Shown one piece after another: positions 11,803 through 12,880 of a stretch of DNA of 12,880 nt. Position 1 is the stretch's first letter. Each line of letters begins with the position of its first letter. A program made the translations under genes and the position numbers. The DNA comes from Patescibacteria group bacterium (GTDB lineage Bacteria; Patescibacteriota; Minisyncoccia; Phycocordibacterales; UBA9973). Where the stretch lies: positions 1 to 12,880 of the forward strand of contig JAHJBA010000016.1 in the NCBI GenBank assembly GCA_018813625.1, read 5' to 3'. Under the pieces are notes generated by a model. That model was not told where the DNA came from, did no database searches, and saw only the letters and a program-made list of their open reading frames with translations.

Positions 11803-12357
11803 ATGTCCTTTATTAAAACAGACGAAGAAATTGTCTCTCTCTATAAAACTGGAAATAAAAAAATATTTAAGGAATTGGTAGACCGCTACACTCCCCCACT
11901 TTACAACTTTAGCGCACGCCTAATAGGTAAAGATAATGCTCCCGATATGGTTCAAGAAGTTTTTATAAAAGTGTGGAAAAATATTAGTAATTTTAATCCT
12001 TCAAAGGCAAGCCTCAAAACTTGGATTTTTGCCATCGCTAAAAATTCTATCACCGACTTTTTGAGAAAAAGAAAATGCTTAAATTTTTCTGACTTGGAGT
12101 ACGAAGAGGATCCTGTTTTTTCAGAAAACATAGTTGATGAAAATATACTTCCCGATGAAGCCTTACAAAGGTTGCAAAATTCTTCTCTTTTAGACAAGCT
12201 ACTAAATCAATTACCCCCACAGTACAAAACAGTCTTGATCCTTCATTACCAGGAAGAAATGACCTTTAATGAAATAGGAAAAATTTTAGAAAAGCCATTA
12301 AATACCGTCAAAAGTTATCACCACCGAGCAATTTTGGAACTTCGTAAGACAATTTAG
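11803..12357 (+). CDS. ECF-type RNA polymerase sigma factor
   Basis: A 184-aa sigma-70-family factor of the extracytoplasmic-function type, with only regions 2 and 4. Region 2 spans about 20-92, including DMVQEVFIKVWKN (48-60), which contacts core polymerase, and WIFAIAKNSITDFLRKR (74-90), the -10-binding part. A linker rich in acidic residues (93-125) follows. Region 4 is about 134-182, with LPPQYKTVLILHYQEEMTF and the helix-turn-helix NEIGKILEKPLNTVKSYHHRAILELRK. Length and order are normal. It would redirect RNA polymerase to a specific promoter set. No anti-sigma gene follows; the next gene is a glycosyltransferase starting 15 nt after the stop. The phosphatase gene upstream could belong to its control. 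Confidence 0.94.
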   Translation: MSFIKTDEEIVSLYKTGNKKIFKELVDRYTPPLYNFSARLIGKDNAPDMVQEVFIKVWKNISNFNPSKASLKTWIFAIAKNSITDFLRKRKCLNFSDLEYEEDPVFSENIVDENILPDEALQRLQNSSLLDKLLNQLPPQYKTVLILHYQEEMTFNEIGKILEKPLNTVKSYHHRAILELRKTI

Positions 12358-12363
12358 TATAAT
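12358..12363 (+). promoter_or_regulatory. -10 box of the glycosyltransferase gene
   Basis: A perfect TATAAT follows the sigma factor stop codon directly and ends 9 nt before the glycosyltransferase ATG, giving a leader of only about 2-3 nt. Confidence 0.4.
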
Positions 12364-12372
12364 AAAAAAATT

Positions 12373-12880
12373 ATGAAAAAAATTTCTTGTATAATCCCCG
12401 CCTACAATGAAGAAAAGGGTATTGGTAATGTTTTATCTGTTGTGGTGCCATTAGTAGGCAAATATCTTTACGAAGTAATAGTTGTCGATGATGGATCAAG
12501 TGACAATACAAAACAAATCGTAAAAAAATTTACACAAACCAAACTAATAGAACACACCACAAACGAAGGAAAAAGCAAAAGTGTTGCAGATGGGATAAAA
12601 ATTGCAGGTGGTGATTATATTTTTATGCTCGACGCTGATTTAAAATTTTTAAATGAAAAAAACATCATTGACCTAATAGACCCCATTGAGAAAAATATTG
12701 CCCAGGTATCTATGGATTACCGTAAAAATTCCTGGCCTCTTTTTCCTTTTAAGGGTATTGATTATTTGTCGGGAGAAAGAATAATGCCAAAATATTATTT
12801 ATCGGAGAAGATAAATAAAATGAGTTTACTTCCTAGTTATGGGTTAGAAGTATTTTTAAATAGAATAATTATTAAAAATA
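12373..12880 (+). CDS. Family 2 glycosyltransferase, N-terminal part, cut by the window edge
   Basis: An open frame of 169 codons runs from ATG 12373 to the window end without a stop. The GT-A fold signatures of family 2 glycosyltransferases are clear: SCIIPAYNEEKGI (5-17), VIVVDDGSSDNT (35-46) with the nucleotide-sugar-binding DDGSSD, NEGKSKSVADGI (64-75) and the DxD-like metal site MLDADL (85-90). These enzymes transfer sugars from nucleotide donors to lipids, polysaccharides or proteins at the cytoplasmic face of the membrane. Acceptor and donor are unknown, and the C-terminal part, where membrane helices would show, is missing. It lies 15 nt after the ECF sigma gene and has its own -10 box, so it may be transcribed with it or independently. 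Confidence 0.93.
   Translation, partial: MKKISCIIPAYNEEKGIGNVLSVVVPLVGKYLYEVIVVDDGSSDNTKQIVKKFTQTKLIEHTTNEGKSKSVADGIKIAGGDYIFMLDADLKFLNEKNIIDLIDPIEKNIAQVSMDYRKNSWPLFPFKGIDYLSGERIMPKYYLSEKINKMSLLPSYGLEVFLNRIIIKN

Noticed and set aside
1..12880. Alternative genetic code with TGA read as an amino acid, as in some CPR lineages
   Set aside because: Trp is TGG throughout, and TGA ends ruvX (overlapping ATGA) and the 311-aa gene at natural ends.
1..12880. CRISPR array, rRNA gene, complete insertion sequence or replication origin
   Set aside because: No regularly spaced repeats, rRNA sequence, transposase frame or DnaA-box cluster was seen on either strand.

Overview
The window is AT-rich (by eye about one third GC), densely packed and uses the standard bacterial code: TGA is a stop for several genes and Trp is TGG. 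Small proteins typical of Parcubacteria/Patescibacteria (CPR), no CCA in any of the six tRNA genes, and short versions of housekeeping proteins all suggest a Candidate Phyla Radiation bacterium, most likely Parcubacteria-like. This is an inference from sequence style and family recognition; there is no rRNA here to confirm it.

Layout. Positions 1-5985 are essentially all on the minus strand. From its upstream (right-hand) end this strand carries an RluA-family pseudouridine synthase, ribosomal protein L19, tRNA-Leu(GAG), an unrecognised 311-aa protein, a PduO-type cobalamin adenosyltransferase overlapping a P-type Ca2+-ATPase, tRNA-His(GTG) and a partial gene. A short plus-strand pair, tRNA-Val(TAC) and tRNA-Arg(TCT), starts at 6036. 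It runs into the 3' end of a minus-strand operon (ruvX, a stand-alone tRNA-binding-domain protein, a DedA membrane protein). From 7660 come a small membrane protein, tRNA-Ser(TGA), a compact and apparently pseudoknotted stretch, and a GC-richer sulfotransferase gene that looks acquired. A TauE/SafE permease lies divergent from a CPR-type membrane protein. The window ends with tRNA-Arg(GCG), a SpoIIE/PP2C-type phosphatase, an ECF sigma factor and the start of a family 2 glycosyltransferase.

How it works together. Much of the content is translation and RNA maintenance (L19, pseudouridine synthase, six tRNAs, tRNA-binding protein) plus membrane transport (Ca2+ pump, TauE, DedA). The phosphatase and ECF sigma pair is a possible regulatory cassette.

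Most notable observations: (1) first genes of transcripts repeatedly carry a TGnTATAAT-like extended -10 box ending 6-7 nt before the ATG, the signature of leaderless mRNAs, whereas L19 appears to have a leader of about 70 nt with a hairpin; (2) a 78-bp palindromic element sits in frame inside the pseudouridine synthase gene, and a second palindrome of similar layout lies between divergent promoters at 7555-7624; (3) a 65-nt region between tRNA-Ser and the sulfotransferase gene can form three helices and a pseudoknot; (4) a tRNA-Arg has the unusual anticodon GCG; (5) the DedA gene terminates inside, and antisense to, the anticodon loop of tRNA-Arg(TCT).
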